DNA of 64,000 nt, taken from contig NZ_JAUOPC010000004.1 in the NCBI RefSeq assembly GCF_030546805.1, forward strand, positions 62,001 to 126,000, given 5' to 3'. Source of the stretch: Cyclobacterium sp. 1_MG-2023 (lineage in GTDB: Bacteria; Bacteroidota; Bacteroidia; Cytophagales; Cyclobacteriaceae). The first letter of the stretch is position 1. Every line of letters begins with the position of its first letter. Below are positions 45,770 through 52,782 of the stretch, one piece after another. The notes beneath the pieces were generated by a model. The model was given only the letters and a program-made list of their open reading frames with translations. It ran no database searches and was not told the origin of the DNA. A program made the translations under genes and the position numbers.

Positions 45770-45840
45770 CACCTCTTAATTTAGTTCGATTAGTTTGATT
45801 GAAATAACCATTTATATTTTTAATTATTAAAATACTCTAT

Positions 45841-47388
45841 TTATTTGTAGAGGGCTAAAACCTCATCAGAATGTTTGTTGTCGCTTAATATTTTCGTTCT
45901 AATTTTGTCAAATTGTTCATATTTAATATAGAATTCTATGCAAGTCTTATGAATATGTATATTATTTGAGTGTAGGGTTGCTGTTTTATATAATTTATAA
46001 ACATCTTCTGGTCCAATATTAAATTTTTTTGTTAATTTTTTTTCTTTTACCATTCCCATTTCAAAGTAAATAGAGCCAAATACTTCTGCATACTCAGATT
46101 TAAACCAGAACAATTGAATTTTATTAAAAATTTTGGTAAGAAATTTCTCATATTCTTCTGGTGAGAATAAATTTTTGTATCCTAAAAGTATTACAGCTGC
46201 TATGTATTCGAAAAATATAATTCTTCCGGGTTTGTTTTCATCGAGATTCTCATTTATGATTCTATTTTCTCTGGAGAGATTCCATTTACTGACTAATTGA
46301 TGAATAATTGAACCATTTTGGTGATCCATAGGGTTCTCTCGTTTCATTTTTAGCTTAGTTTCTTCATAACTTCTACCCAGGGCAAGAGAAATTGTAGATA
46401 TCACATGGTGGTCAACATATTTAGTATATTTCTTGTAGTAATAAATAACAGATAAACAGAGATTAACTTCCAATAATCGAAAATTGCTATTTAATAATTT
46501 GCTGAAAATATTTATTGACCTTCTGTCATCTTTTCTGAGGGAAAGCCGAATCGCAGTTGTCCATAAAAATATATTTTTAATAGGTTCCAGGAATTCAACA
46601 TGAAATGAATTAAGATTAAAGGTTATTGGTCCATGAGTATTTGACTCCCAGAAATAGCAAATTTCAGGTTTTAAGGCATAGCTGGAAAGATGGATTTGGT
46701 TATTGTGGTCTAGCCTTCCCCAAATTACTAAATCAGCATGATAAGTTTTACCTATTTCCTTAGCATTTTTCCAACCAATTTTTTCCTCATTAAGAGGGGC
46801 TTGTTTGATAATTTCTAAATTCAATAGAGATTCTTTTTGAAGTAAGTTTAACTCGTATTCTAATAAATCTACAACAATTGGGGTTGGTGAATAGGGGTCC
46901 AAAAATGGCAATAGTATAACTTTTATTTTTTCAGAAGCGGAGAAATATTTTCGGATAAAGGAATTAAAACTTTTATACTCAACCAAAATAGATACTTGAT
47001 CGAGAAATTCTATTGTTGGAAACTGGGGCTGCTTACCTGGTTTTATTTCTCGGAACTTACCTTTTCTCGCCCCATGCCAAAAATGGTAACATGCTCTATT
47101 GCTATCATTAGTAAATGGGTAGTCTTCTGGATTTTTGTCTGTTAATAGATAAATTAAAAAATCTCTACATTCCTGACTTACTTTGTCTTTTTCTCCCAAC
47201 GGGACATATTTATTGGGATCATTCGTAAAACCATAGCAGTTATTGGATTCATACTCATAATCCATGAATTGTACCACTTTTTCCTGGACCTTAGTAGCCA
47301 ATTTGTAAAGAGGAATGAACAAGTAGTTTTCTTCCTCCCAATGCTTTATTAATAGCGGATTGTTTTCAATTAGATTTCGGTAAGACAT
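45841..47388 (-). CDS. Uncharacterised 515-residue protein, paralogue A (TolB-like fold suspected)
   Basis: No family recognised with confidence. It is a paralogue of the protein at 50944-52548 over most of its length. Shared features in order are: an N-terminal P-L-x-x-K segment; a K-V-x-x-x-V-x-Q-F helix near residues 33-42; P-F-x-x-N/D-S-N with F-W about residues 90-105; a hydrophobic strand V-I-L-L-P-F at about 155-160; and A-D-L-V-I-W-G about residues 215-225, followed by an alpha-helical, TPR-like C-terminal half. The LPF...ADLVIWG pair resembles the TolB-like modules seen in some Bacteroidota signalling and defence proteins. There is no signal peptide or membrane segment, so it is probably cytoplasmic. 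Low-GC codon use is pronounced. Confidence 0.75.
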   Translation of the reverse strand: MSYRNLIENNPLLIKHWEEENYLFIPLYKLATKVQEKVVQFMDYEYESNNCYGFTNDPNKYVPLGEKDKVSQECRDFLIYLLTDKNPEDYPFTNDSNRACYHFWHGARKGKFREIKPGKQPQFPTIEFLDQVSILVEYKSFNSFIRKYFSASEKIKVILLPFLDPYSPTPIVVDLLEYELNLLQKESLLNLEIIKQAPLNEEKIGWKNAKEIGKTYHADLVIWGRLDHNNQIHLSSYALKPEICYFWESNTHGPITFNLNSFHVEFLEPIKNIFLWTTAIRLSLRKDDRRSINIFSKLLNSNFRLLEVNLCLSVIYYYKKYTKYVDHHVISTISLALGRSYEETKLKMKRENPMDHQNGSIIHQLVSKWNLSRENRIINENLDENKPGRIIFFEYIAAVILLGYKNLFSPEEYEKFLTKIFNKIQLFWFKSEYAEVFGSIYFEMGMVKEKKLTKKFNIGPEDVYKLYKTATLHSNNIHIHKTCIEFYIKYEQFDKIRTKILSDNKHSDEVLALYK

Positions 47389-47473
47389 CTATCTTGTGTG
47401 TTTTTTTAAATTTATTCCAATTAGTTTAATAAAAAAATTAATTAAGAATTTCTATTCATAAGTTGATTATTTC

Positions 47474-47528
47474 TATACATGGACCGATACCAATTTATAC
47501 ATGGGTCATAAATTCTTATAAATGAAGG
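47474..47528. promoter_or_regulatory. Repeated TATACATGG motif upstream of paralogue A
   Basis: TATACATGGACC (47474) and TATACATGGGTC (47496), followed by a related TATAAATGAAGG (47517), are spaced 22 and 21 bp. They lie 86-140 bases upstream of the paralogue A start. The motif differs from the TTCGTRAA sites. Confidence 0.35.
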
Positions 47529-47612
47529 TCAAATTACCATCCATTACCAAAAGTATTTTATTTTGAATAAATCAAAAATGCAATATAAATAACTGTTAAA
47601 ACCTATTAATAC

Positions 47613-47643
47613 TTGCATAAATGTATTAAATTATCTATATTTG
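47613..47643 (+). promoter_or_regulatory. Bacteroidota-type promoter for the leader and small lipoprotein
   Basis: -33 TTG at 47613-47615 and a perfect -7 element TATATTTG at 47636-47643 with a 20-base spacer. The predicted transcription start is near 47650, which gives a leader of about 150 nt before the ATG at 47801. Confidence 0.7.
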
Positions 47644-47649
47644 TATACA

Positions 47650-47800
47650 AGCGATTCAAAAGGAGTCGTCTCAACGTGTTTAGGGAAACCTTATGAATCG
47701 TCTTGAAATGTAGCTACAGGGCATTGTGAAAAACCGGATCGCTTCCTCGGAATGGAGCAATGCCCTTTAAATAGAGAAGCTTAACCTAAACTGTAAGGTT
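47650..47800 (+). promoter_or_regulatory. Structured 5' leader RNA, leader 1
   Basis: About 150 nt with three nested signals. CGATTCA (47652-47658) can pair with TGAATCG (47694-47700) or, alternatively, GCGATTC can pair with GAGTCGT (47663-47669); the two are mutually exclusive. AGGGCATTG (47718-47726) pairs perfectly with CAATGCCCT (47758-47766). TAACCT (47782-47787) pairs with AGGTTA (47796-47801), covering the first base of the start codon. I could not match it to a known riboswitch class from memory. Confidence 0.55.
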
Positions 47801-47950
47801 ATGTGTACTATTAAATATTTGCTAAAGCTATTATTGTTGATTTCGTCATTAACCTTTAGTAGCTGTGGATTGATAGATGATGAGGATGCCAATCCTCAAA
47901 AGGTCGAATCCTCATTAAAAGTTGAAGATTCTCCAGGTAAAGGAGATTAA
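47801..47950 (+). CDS. 49-residue lipoprotein, small-peptide unit 1
   Basis: M-C-T-I-K-Y-L-L start, hydrophobic core and lipobox F-S-S-C (Cys22), then a 27-residue acidic and polar tail. It is too short for usual gene finding, but it has its own promoter, a leader of about 150 nt and a terminator 12 bases after the stop. The N-terminus (TIK-LL-LLL) resembles that of the 53-residue peptide at 50384-50545 on the other side of the kinase gene. Function unknown. Confidence 0.68.
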   Translation: MCTIKYLLKLLLLISSLTFSSCGLIDDEDANPQKVESSLKVEDSPGKGD

Positions 47951-47961
47951 TATTATTAATT

Positions 47962-47992
47962 AAAGGGTCTAAAGTGTTTTAGGCCCTTTTTT
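47962..47992 (+). terminator. Intrinsic terminator of the small lipoprotein unit
   Basis: AAAGGGTCTAAA and TTTAGGCCCTTT form a 12-pair stem (one G-U) with a 4-base loop, followed by a T tract. Confidence 0.88.
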
Positions 47993-48038
47993 ATTTGGTA
48001 ATAAGTTAGGGAATGTTGAAAAACTGGTCATTCTTTTT

Positions 48039-48093
48039 TTCGTAAAAGTGATCAATTACTTCGTGAAACTGTTAAACTAATTCGACAAGCTTT
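48039..48093 (+). promoter_or_regulatory. Phased 21-bp direct repeats, site 2
   Basis: Three units start exactly 21 bp apart: TTCGTAAAAGTGA (48039), TTCGTGAAACTGT (48060) and TTCGACAAGCTTT (48081). The middle unit matches the minus-strand unit of site 1 (TTCGTGAAGCT) at nearly every base. The array sits between the terminator of the small lipoprotein and the 3' end of the kinase gene, where no obvious promoter target lies. Confidence 0.6.
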
Positions 48094-48151
48094 TGATTAA
48101 TAACTTATTTAACTCAAATTGTGTTATTATTTTAATAATTAGTTGTAATGT

Positions 48152-50047
48152 TTACTTGGTTAGCATTTTTTTACCATTTACTTTAAACACCAATTGTTGC
48201 CTTGTCCCTTGATGCCTTATGGATTTGAGTTGTCCTTTTAGATCCAAGGCAAATTTTTCTATAAGTTTGGTGCCGGTGCCTTTACCTGTTTTTCCATTTA
48301 GCCCTATCCCGTTGTCCTGATAATCGATAGTAATATTTTGATCTTTTAGCTGAATAGCAATTGTAATTTTAGGTTGTCCGATACCTTCAAAGGCATACTT
48401 CAAGCTATTATAGATCCACTCTGTTAAAATCATGGAGATGGGAATTACAACTTCAACCGGTAGCACGATTTCAGCAGGTTGATGGTATACAATCTCCACC
48501 TTTCGATTTTCCTTGGCTAGCATTTCCCGGTGTTGTTGCATCAGGCCTTGGAGGAATTCCTGTAAGGGGACCTCTTGCTCATCTTCTATACTAAACAAGT
48601 ACCTTTCCAGAGAAGACGCAGCGTACAGAAGCTGTGTAGACCTCAACATTTCCTGTTGGGCAGTATTGTCCGGTACCCTTCTGGCAATCTCCTTAATAAT
48701 GCTCTGTAGCCGCATGATATTGTTGGCAGTACGGTGTCGCAATTCCGTTTGTTGGAGGCTGATGGTTTTGTTTTTAGTTCCTATAATCTGTGTTAGTCGT
48801 TTTTGGCGGTTAAGGTTTCTGAAAATCCAGAAAAGAAATATGGTCAAGAATATTCCAAGAATTGCAAGAAACAAGCTGGTTTGCTGAAACTTACTACTTT
48901 GTAAGGCAAATAATTCCGCTTCCTGGCTGATTTTCTGGTTTTCAAATTCCTTTTCACGTAAAAGGTAGATATTGCTTATTTCTTCCACCTTCAATTTTTC
49001 ATCCTGAAACAATTGGTTGTTCAAGGAGTCCAAAGATCTGTAGGTAACCAATGCCTGTTCGTATTGCTTGGTACTTTCCAATAATTTAAAACGAAGCTCT
49101 AAATTATCAACCATTAATTCCTTATCGGAAATTTCCTGAAGTATATGTAGGGCAGAGTCCAAATGTAAGGCTGCCTTGTTTGTGCTGGCTTTTTTTAGCC
49201 AATAATCTGCAAAGTTATTGTGGCTGATCGCCAGGCCCTGTAGGTCCTTGTTCAAATGGTTGATATGGTAAGATTTTAAGATATAGGGGTAGGCTTCCTC
49301 AATCTTTTCTTGATCCAATAGCACGACCCCTATATTATTGTAAGTTGCTGTTCTGTCCTTAGCTAAGGCTGGAGTTGAATTAATATCCAAGTTCACTAAT
49401 TCTAAAACCGATTTAAAATAATAAAGACTGGAATCCAAATTGTTAAAATGTTGAAAACTTACTCCCAAATTGTTTAGTAAATTGGCAGCCTTACTGGTGT
49501 CTCCTAGATACCGGTATAAACCTAAGGACTTGTGAAATAGCTCCAAAGATTTGGATTTATTTTGTGTATTTCTGTAAAGATTTCCCATAGAATTATATAA
49601 AGCAGCTTCCCTGGGAAGGTCTGTTTCAGCAAGCTTCAGGGCATCAAGCGCTTCTTGGTAATTTTCAATAGCCAAACCATAAAGACCTAAATATTGGTAG
49701 TTTAATCCTATACTTCGGAGAAATGTACAGGTACGCTTGTGGTCAGCTTGTGCTTTGGTATAGGTTAAGGCCTCCTTATAGCTATCAATGCTGTTTTGAT
49801 ATTTACCAAGATGGAACAAAACATAGCCCAAGTCCGCATTGTATTGTCTTAGATGGGTGGTGTCTTTAAAGTTAATCTCATTCAAAGCCCTTTCAAGCAA
49901 TACTTTTGCTTCACCATATTCTCCTTCATTTATGCTAATATCTATTTTTTTATCTATCGGAGATTGATGGGCTTGGATTTGAGCATTGTAAAATAAAAAT
50001 GCTATAAGTAATAAAGTTATGTAGAAATTAAGTAAAAGATTTTTCAT
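48152..50047 (-). CDS. TPR-containing sensor histidine kinase (HisKA_2 type)
   Basis: From the ATG at 50047 the protein has 631 residues; an upstream ATG at 50122 would place 25 residues before the signal sequence and is less likely. Order: signal peptide (about 1-26), seven or more periplasmic TPR units (about 30-370), one transmembrane helix (about 395-415), then a HisKA_2 dimerisation domain with the phosphoacceptor His in L-R-H-R-T-A-N-N-I-M-R-L-Q and a HATPase_c domain with D-N-G-I-G-L-N-G and the G-T-G-T-K-L-I G-box. No response-regulator gene is adjacent; the LytTR regulator at 39364-40164 is the nearest. An array of phased repeats lies upstream. Confidence 0.9.
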   Translation of the reverse strand: MKNLLLNFYITLLLIAFLFYNAQIQAHQSPIDKKIDISINEGEYGEAKVLLERALNEINFKDTTHLRQYNADLGYVLFHLGKYQNSIDSYKEALTYTKAQADHKRTCTFLRSIGLNYQYLGLYGLAIENYQEALDALKLAETDLPREAALYNSMGNLYRNTQNKSKSLELFHKSLGLYRYLGDTSKAANLLNNLGVSFQHFNNLDSSLYYFKSVLELVNLDINSTPALAKDRTATYNNIGVVLLDQEKIEEAYPYILKSYHINHLNKDLQGLAISHNNFADYWLKKASTNKAALHLDSALHILQEISDKELMVDNLELRFKLLESTKQYEQALVTYRSLDSLNNQLFQDEKLKVEEISNIYLLREKEFENQKISQEAELFALQSSKFQQTSLFLAILGIFLTIFLFWIFRNLNRQKRLTQIIGTKNKTISLQQTELRHRTANNIMRLQSIIKEIARRVPDNTAQQEMLRSTQLLYAASSLERYLFSIEDEQEVPLQEFLQGLMQQHREMLAKENRKVEIVYHQPAEIVLPVEVVIPISMILTEWIYNSLKYAFEGIGQPKITIAIQLKDQNITIDYQDNGIGLNGKTGKGTGTKLIEKFALDLKGQLKSIRHQGTRQQLVFKVNGKKMLTK

Positions 50048-50175
50048 TTGAATGGAATCTTTAAAGGGGAATGACGGGCAATTGAATTGTAGGGGTTTAT
50101 AAATATCTTTTTTCTTTGCCATATATCCAATTAATTATTGTACTAAACAATCTTTTTTATCCAATTAAATTCACC

Positions 50176-50223
50176 TTTACGAATTTTACGGTTGGTTTTA
50201 CGCAATTATATAAAAGGTTTACG
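50176..50223 (-). promoter_or_regulatory. Phased 21-bp direct repeats, site 3, upstream of the kinase gene
   Basis: TTTACG at 50176, 50197 and 50218, exactly 21 bp apart. On the minus strand, the coding strand of the kinase gene, the units read TTCGTAAACCT, TGCGTAAAACC and TTCGTAAAGGT, the same core as sites 1 and 2. A fourth TTTACG at 50185 is out of phase. The array lies about 130-176 bases upstream of the preferred kinase start. Nothing else is seen in 50048-50319. Confidence 0.62.
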
Positions 50224-50319
50224 AATTTTAATTCTACTATTACTTTTCAAGCTTTACCTTGTAGATGTTTAAAAATGGAGATGGACACTCCGGATTATTT
50301 AGATTTCTCTTAATTGAGA

Positions 50320-50345
50320 AAAGGACCTGGTTTTCCAGGTCCTTT
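50320..50345 (-). terminator. Intrinsic terminator of small-peptide unit 2
   Basis: Perfect 11-bp stem AAAGGACCTGG / CCAGGTCCTTT with a 4-base loop. On the minus strand it is followed by TTTTCTC, 38 bases after the stop of the 53-residue ORF. Confidence 0.85.
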
Positions 50346-50383
50346 GATTGAATAATTCACTATAAAATAAAGCCTATCCCGAC

Positions 50384-50545
50384 TTAGTAATAAAAGAAAG
50401 AATCTCTTCCAGGTTCATCTTCAGATTCGGTACTATGAAAGTATGTCTGTCTTTGTGGTAATGAAGTATTCTCACTTGCTGGATAGTCACGACTTCCAAT
50501 TGTTGAAAACAATAAAATCTCGAATAATAATTTAATAGTTGTCAT
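50384..50545 (-). CDS. Candidate 53-residue peptide, small-peptide unit 2
   Basis: M-T-T-I-K-L-L start and a short hydrophobic segment (to about residue 16), then a Ser/Glu/Asp/Tyr-rich tail. There is no lipobox. The first 12 residues resemble the small lipoprotein at 47801-47950. It is framed by a promoter, a leader of about 160 nt with a perfect 10-bp stem, and an intrinsic terminator, which argues for expression. A longer reading from 50617 is possible but would start inside the structured leader. Confidence 0.45.
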   Translation of the reverse strand: MTTIKLLFEILLFSTIGSRDYPASENTSLPQRQTYFHSTESEDEPGRDSFFYY

Positions 50546-50706
50546 TTGTTTAATGGTTTTATATAAAAGATTTATTTGGTGGATTGAGGTGAATGGTGTC
50601 GTCAATTGATGCCTCAATCCAAGCCTGCTGGCTTATAGTTTCGTCTAGAGAATCCTGTTAGATATCTTATCGAAACTCAGGCATTTATATCTTTTATAGA
50701 GCAAAA
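50546..50706 (-). promoter_or_regulatory. Structured 5' leader RNA, leader 2
   Basis: On the minus strand, AGTTTCG (50671-50677, complement) pairs with CGAAACT (50637-50643, complement), a small hairpin AAGCC-AGCA-GGCTT follows (50621-50634), then a perfect 10-bp stem TGGATTGAGG / CCTCAATCCA (50580-50589 with 50612-50621). Order and sizes mirror leader 1: outer stem, linker, long second stem, then a short ORF. Sequence identity to leader 1 is low. Confidence 0.5.
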
Positions 50707-50713
50707 AATATTC

Positions 50714-50743
50714 CTAAACTAGGAAAAAATGGTAATAAACAAA
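50714..50743 (-). promoter_or_regulatory. Candidate promoter for leader 2
   Basis: On the minus strand, TTTG (50740-50743) and TAGTTTAG (50714-50721; 7 of 8 to TAnnTTTG counting free positions) are separated by 18 bases. The predicted start is near 50706. Confidence 0.5.
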
Positions 50744-50772
50744 GAAGTTGGAAGAAGTGAATTTTCCGGTTG

Positions 50773-50841
50773 AAGAGGGTTAAAATATTTGTAAAGAGGT
50801 GAAATATACTTGTCAAGAGGCTAGAAGGAGAAGTCAAGAGG
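50773..50841 (+). promoter_or_regulatory. Four phased 21-bp direct repeats, site 4
   Basis: AAGAGG occurs at 50773, 50794, 50815 and 50836, each step exactly 21 bp. Full units are TTGAAGAGG, GTAAAGAGG, GTCAAGAGG and GTCAAGAGG. They lie 30 bases upstream of the -33 element of the leader 2 promoter and about 100-170 bases upstream of paralogue B. The motif is a variant of, or different from, TTCGTRAA. Nothing else is recognised in 50842-50943. Confidence 0.62.
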
Positions 50842-50943
50842 ATAATCTAAGGGATGCAGATTTGATTTTAATTTTGGGTGATTTTAATTATATTTAAAAT
50901 GACTTTTTTTACTGTTGTAAACCCTTTGTAAAAATATACTTGT

Positions 50944-52548
50944 ATGCCATATTTGGATTATATTGAAAGTCATCCACTATTTGAAAAATACCAAAATAAC
51001 AATAGGAACGACACTAAAAATAAATGGAGATATGAACCATTTTATGTTTTAGGTAAAAAGGTTGAACAAAGAGTAAAGCAATTTTTATTGAATGAAAGAG
51101 AGAAGTACATTGATACCTTCAAAGACAGGTACTCTAAAGAATTAGCAGACTATATTCCATTCAATGAAGTTGGCGCTGTTAACAAACATCAAAAATGGCA
51201 TCTTAGATCAATGGTAGAGGATCTATTAGGAGAGGATCATTGGCCTTATAAGTCTAATGAAAACAAAGTTGCTGCTGATTTTTGGAATGCAGCTTTGTAT
51301 TTTATAGAGGATGTGGATAAGGAGGATAAGGATCTGCCAGCTTTTTCAAGTATGAGGGTTCTTAATGCAATTGCTAAATTATGTAGATATGAGGATTTTG
51401 ATGATTTTATTCACCAATGTTTTTCAAAAGACCTTGAGATAGACATTGTTTTATTGCCTTTTTTTTGTCAAGATTCTCTGTGCGCTCAATTGGAGGATGA
51501 ATTGGAGCACATCTGCAAGGAGCTAAAACAATGTCCTGAGTATGATTTAAATATTGAACGACTTCCGGTCGAAAATTTTTCGGGCTTTACTCAATTTACA
51601 AATAGAGATGCTGAAAAGCATGGTGATGAAAAAATGGCAGATTTTGTGATTTGGGGCAAAATGTTGAGCCCTCGCGAAGTCACATTAACTTTGAAAATAT
51701 TAAAATCGGATATCGATTTTTTTGGAGATGGTTTCAGTTTAAAAACAGATAACTTTAAATTTTTAACCTTTATAGGAGAGTTTAGGTCAAAACTTAAACA
51801 GATGATTTCATGGGGTTCTGCAATCCGGCATTTTTATCAGGGGAATTATGCTGAATCCATTGCCTTATTAAAAGATTTATTGGACTCAGGATATGAGGAA
51901 ATTGAATTGAATTTTCGTATCGCAGTGCTCTACGACCTAATGGAACAATCTGTAGACGCTAACCATTATTATTGCAAAACCCTGAATCTGGTAGGGGTAA
52001 AAAAAGTTATAAATGGTTTTCAAGGTCTATTTGACCTTAATTTCTTTCAAGTGATAGAGGCTATAACCACTGATTACATTAGAGTTAATGGGGATTATAT
52101 CAATAAGGAAAAACTTTTAGATCCTGATATAATGATTAATGAGGTTTTGATGCTAATGATCTTTGAAATCGTGAGGGTGAATCTTGCGCTTAAAAATAAA
52201 GAGGATTTACCTAAGGAGGTTTTTGAACGGGTTTTAATAAAGACTATCAATCAAATTCAGCCCAGTTGGTTAAAAACCAAATACAAAGATCTTTTCGGAA
52301 AAGCTTATTTTGAATTGGGCGTAATCAATGAGAATAGGTTAAAGGAACCTGGGGATATCGACCCGGAACATGTATATATTTTTTATGAAAATGCTGCTTT
52401 GAATCTGGATATAAAACATACGGAGCTACATGACAATTGCATACAATTTTTTAAGAAATACCGAAGGTTAAAAAGAATAATCGAAAGAATGGAAGAAAAT
52501 TTAGAAAATGGTAATCCTTTGCTGATTAAATACAAAAAGAGTTTTTAA
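50944..52548 (+). CDS. Uncharacterised 534-residue protein, paralogue B
   Basis: Paralogue of the protein at 45841-47388, on the opposite strand and on the other side of the kinase gene. Conserved points: P-L-x-x-K near residue 11; K-K-V-E-Q-R-V-K-Q-F about 38-47; P-Y-K-S-N-E-N and the F-W-N-A-A motif about 100-115; I-V-L-L-P-F-F about 170-176; A-D-F-V-I-W-G-K about 227-234; then a helical TPR-like half, and an F-G-x-x-Y-F-E-x-G segment shared near the C-terminus. There is no signal peptide. Function unknown; the TolB-like reading of the L-P-F ... V-I-W-G core is inference. Confidence 0.78.
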   Translation: MPYLDYIESHPLFEKYQNNNRNDTKNKWRYEPFYVLGKKVEQRVKQFLLNEREKYIDTFKDRYSKELADYIPFNEVGAVNKHQKWHLRSMVEDLLGEDHWPYKSNENKVAADFWNAALYFIEDVDKEDKDLPAFSSMRVLNAIAKLCRYEDFDDFIHQCFSKDLEIDIVLLPFFCQDSLCAQLEDELEHICKELKQCPEYDLNIERLPVENFSGFTQFTNRDAEKHGDEKMADFVIWGKMLSPREVTLTLKILKSDIDFFGDGFSLKTDNFKFLTFIGEFRSKLKQMISWGSAIRHFYQGNYAESIALLKDLLDSGYEEIELNFRIAVLYDLMEQSVDANHYYCKTLNLVGVKKVINGFQGLFDLNFFQVIEAITTDYIRVNGDYINKEKLLDPDIMINEVLMLMIFEIVRVNLALKNKEDLPKEVFERVLIKTINQIQPSWLKTKYKDLFGKAYFELGVINENRLKEPGDIDPEHVYIFYENAALNLDIKHTELHDNCIQFFKKYRRLKRIIERMEENLENGNPLLIKYKKSF

Positions 52549-52782
52549 CCAAAATTATATTCCTTGTTTATTGCTGAAAATTGTACCAAACACCTGTTAA
52601 TTTAAGAATTCGATCACTTAAAATAATGAAGGTTTGGCAATAGTTTATGGCATTGGAATGTCAACTTATCTTCTATAATCTATAGAAAGCAATATTTTAA
52701 AGTGAATATTCTCCATTCCCCCTTTTTTCTATGCGTTTTTAATTTATTGTCATTAGATTTATGGGAGATCAGATGAGATAAC

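Noticed and set aside
50116-50313. 65-codon plus-strand frame upstream of the kinase gene
   Set aside because: It runs through the phased repeat array, has no ribosome-binding site and no family resemblance.
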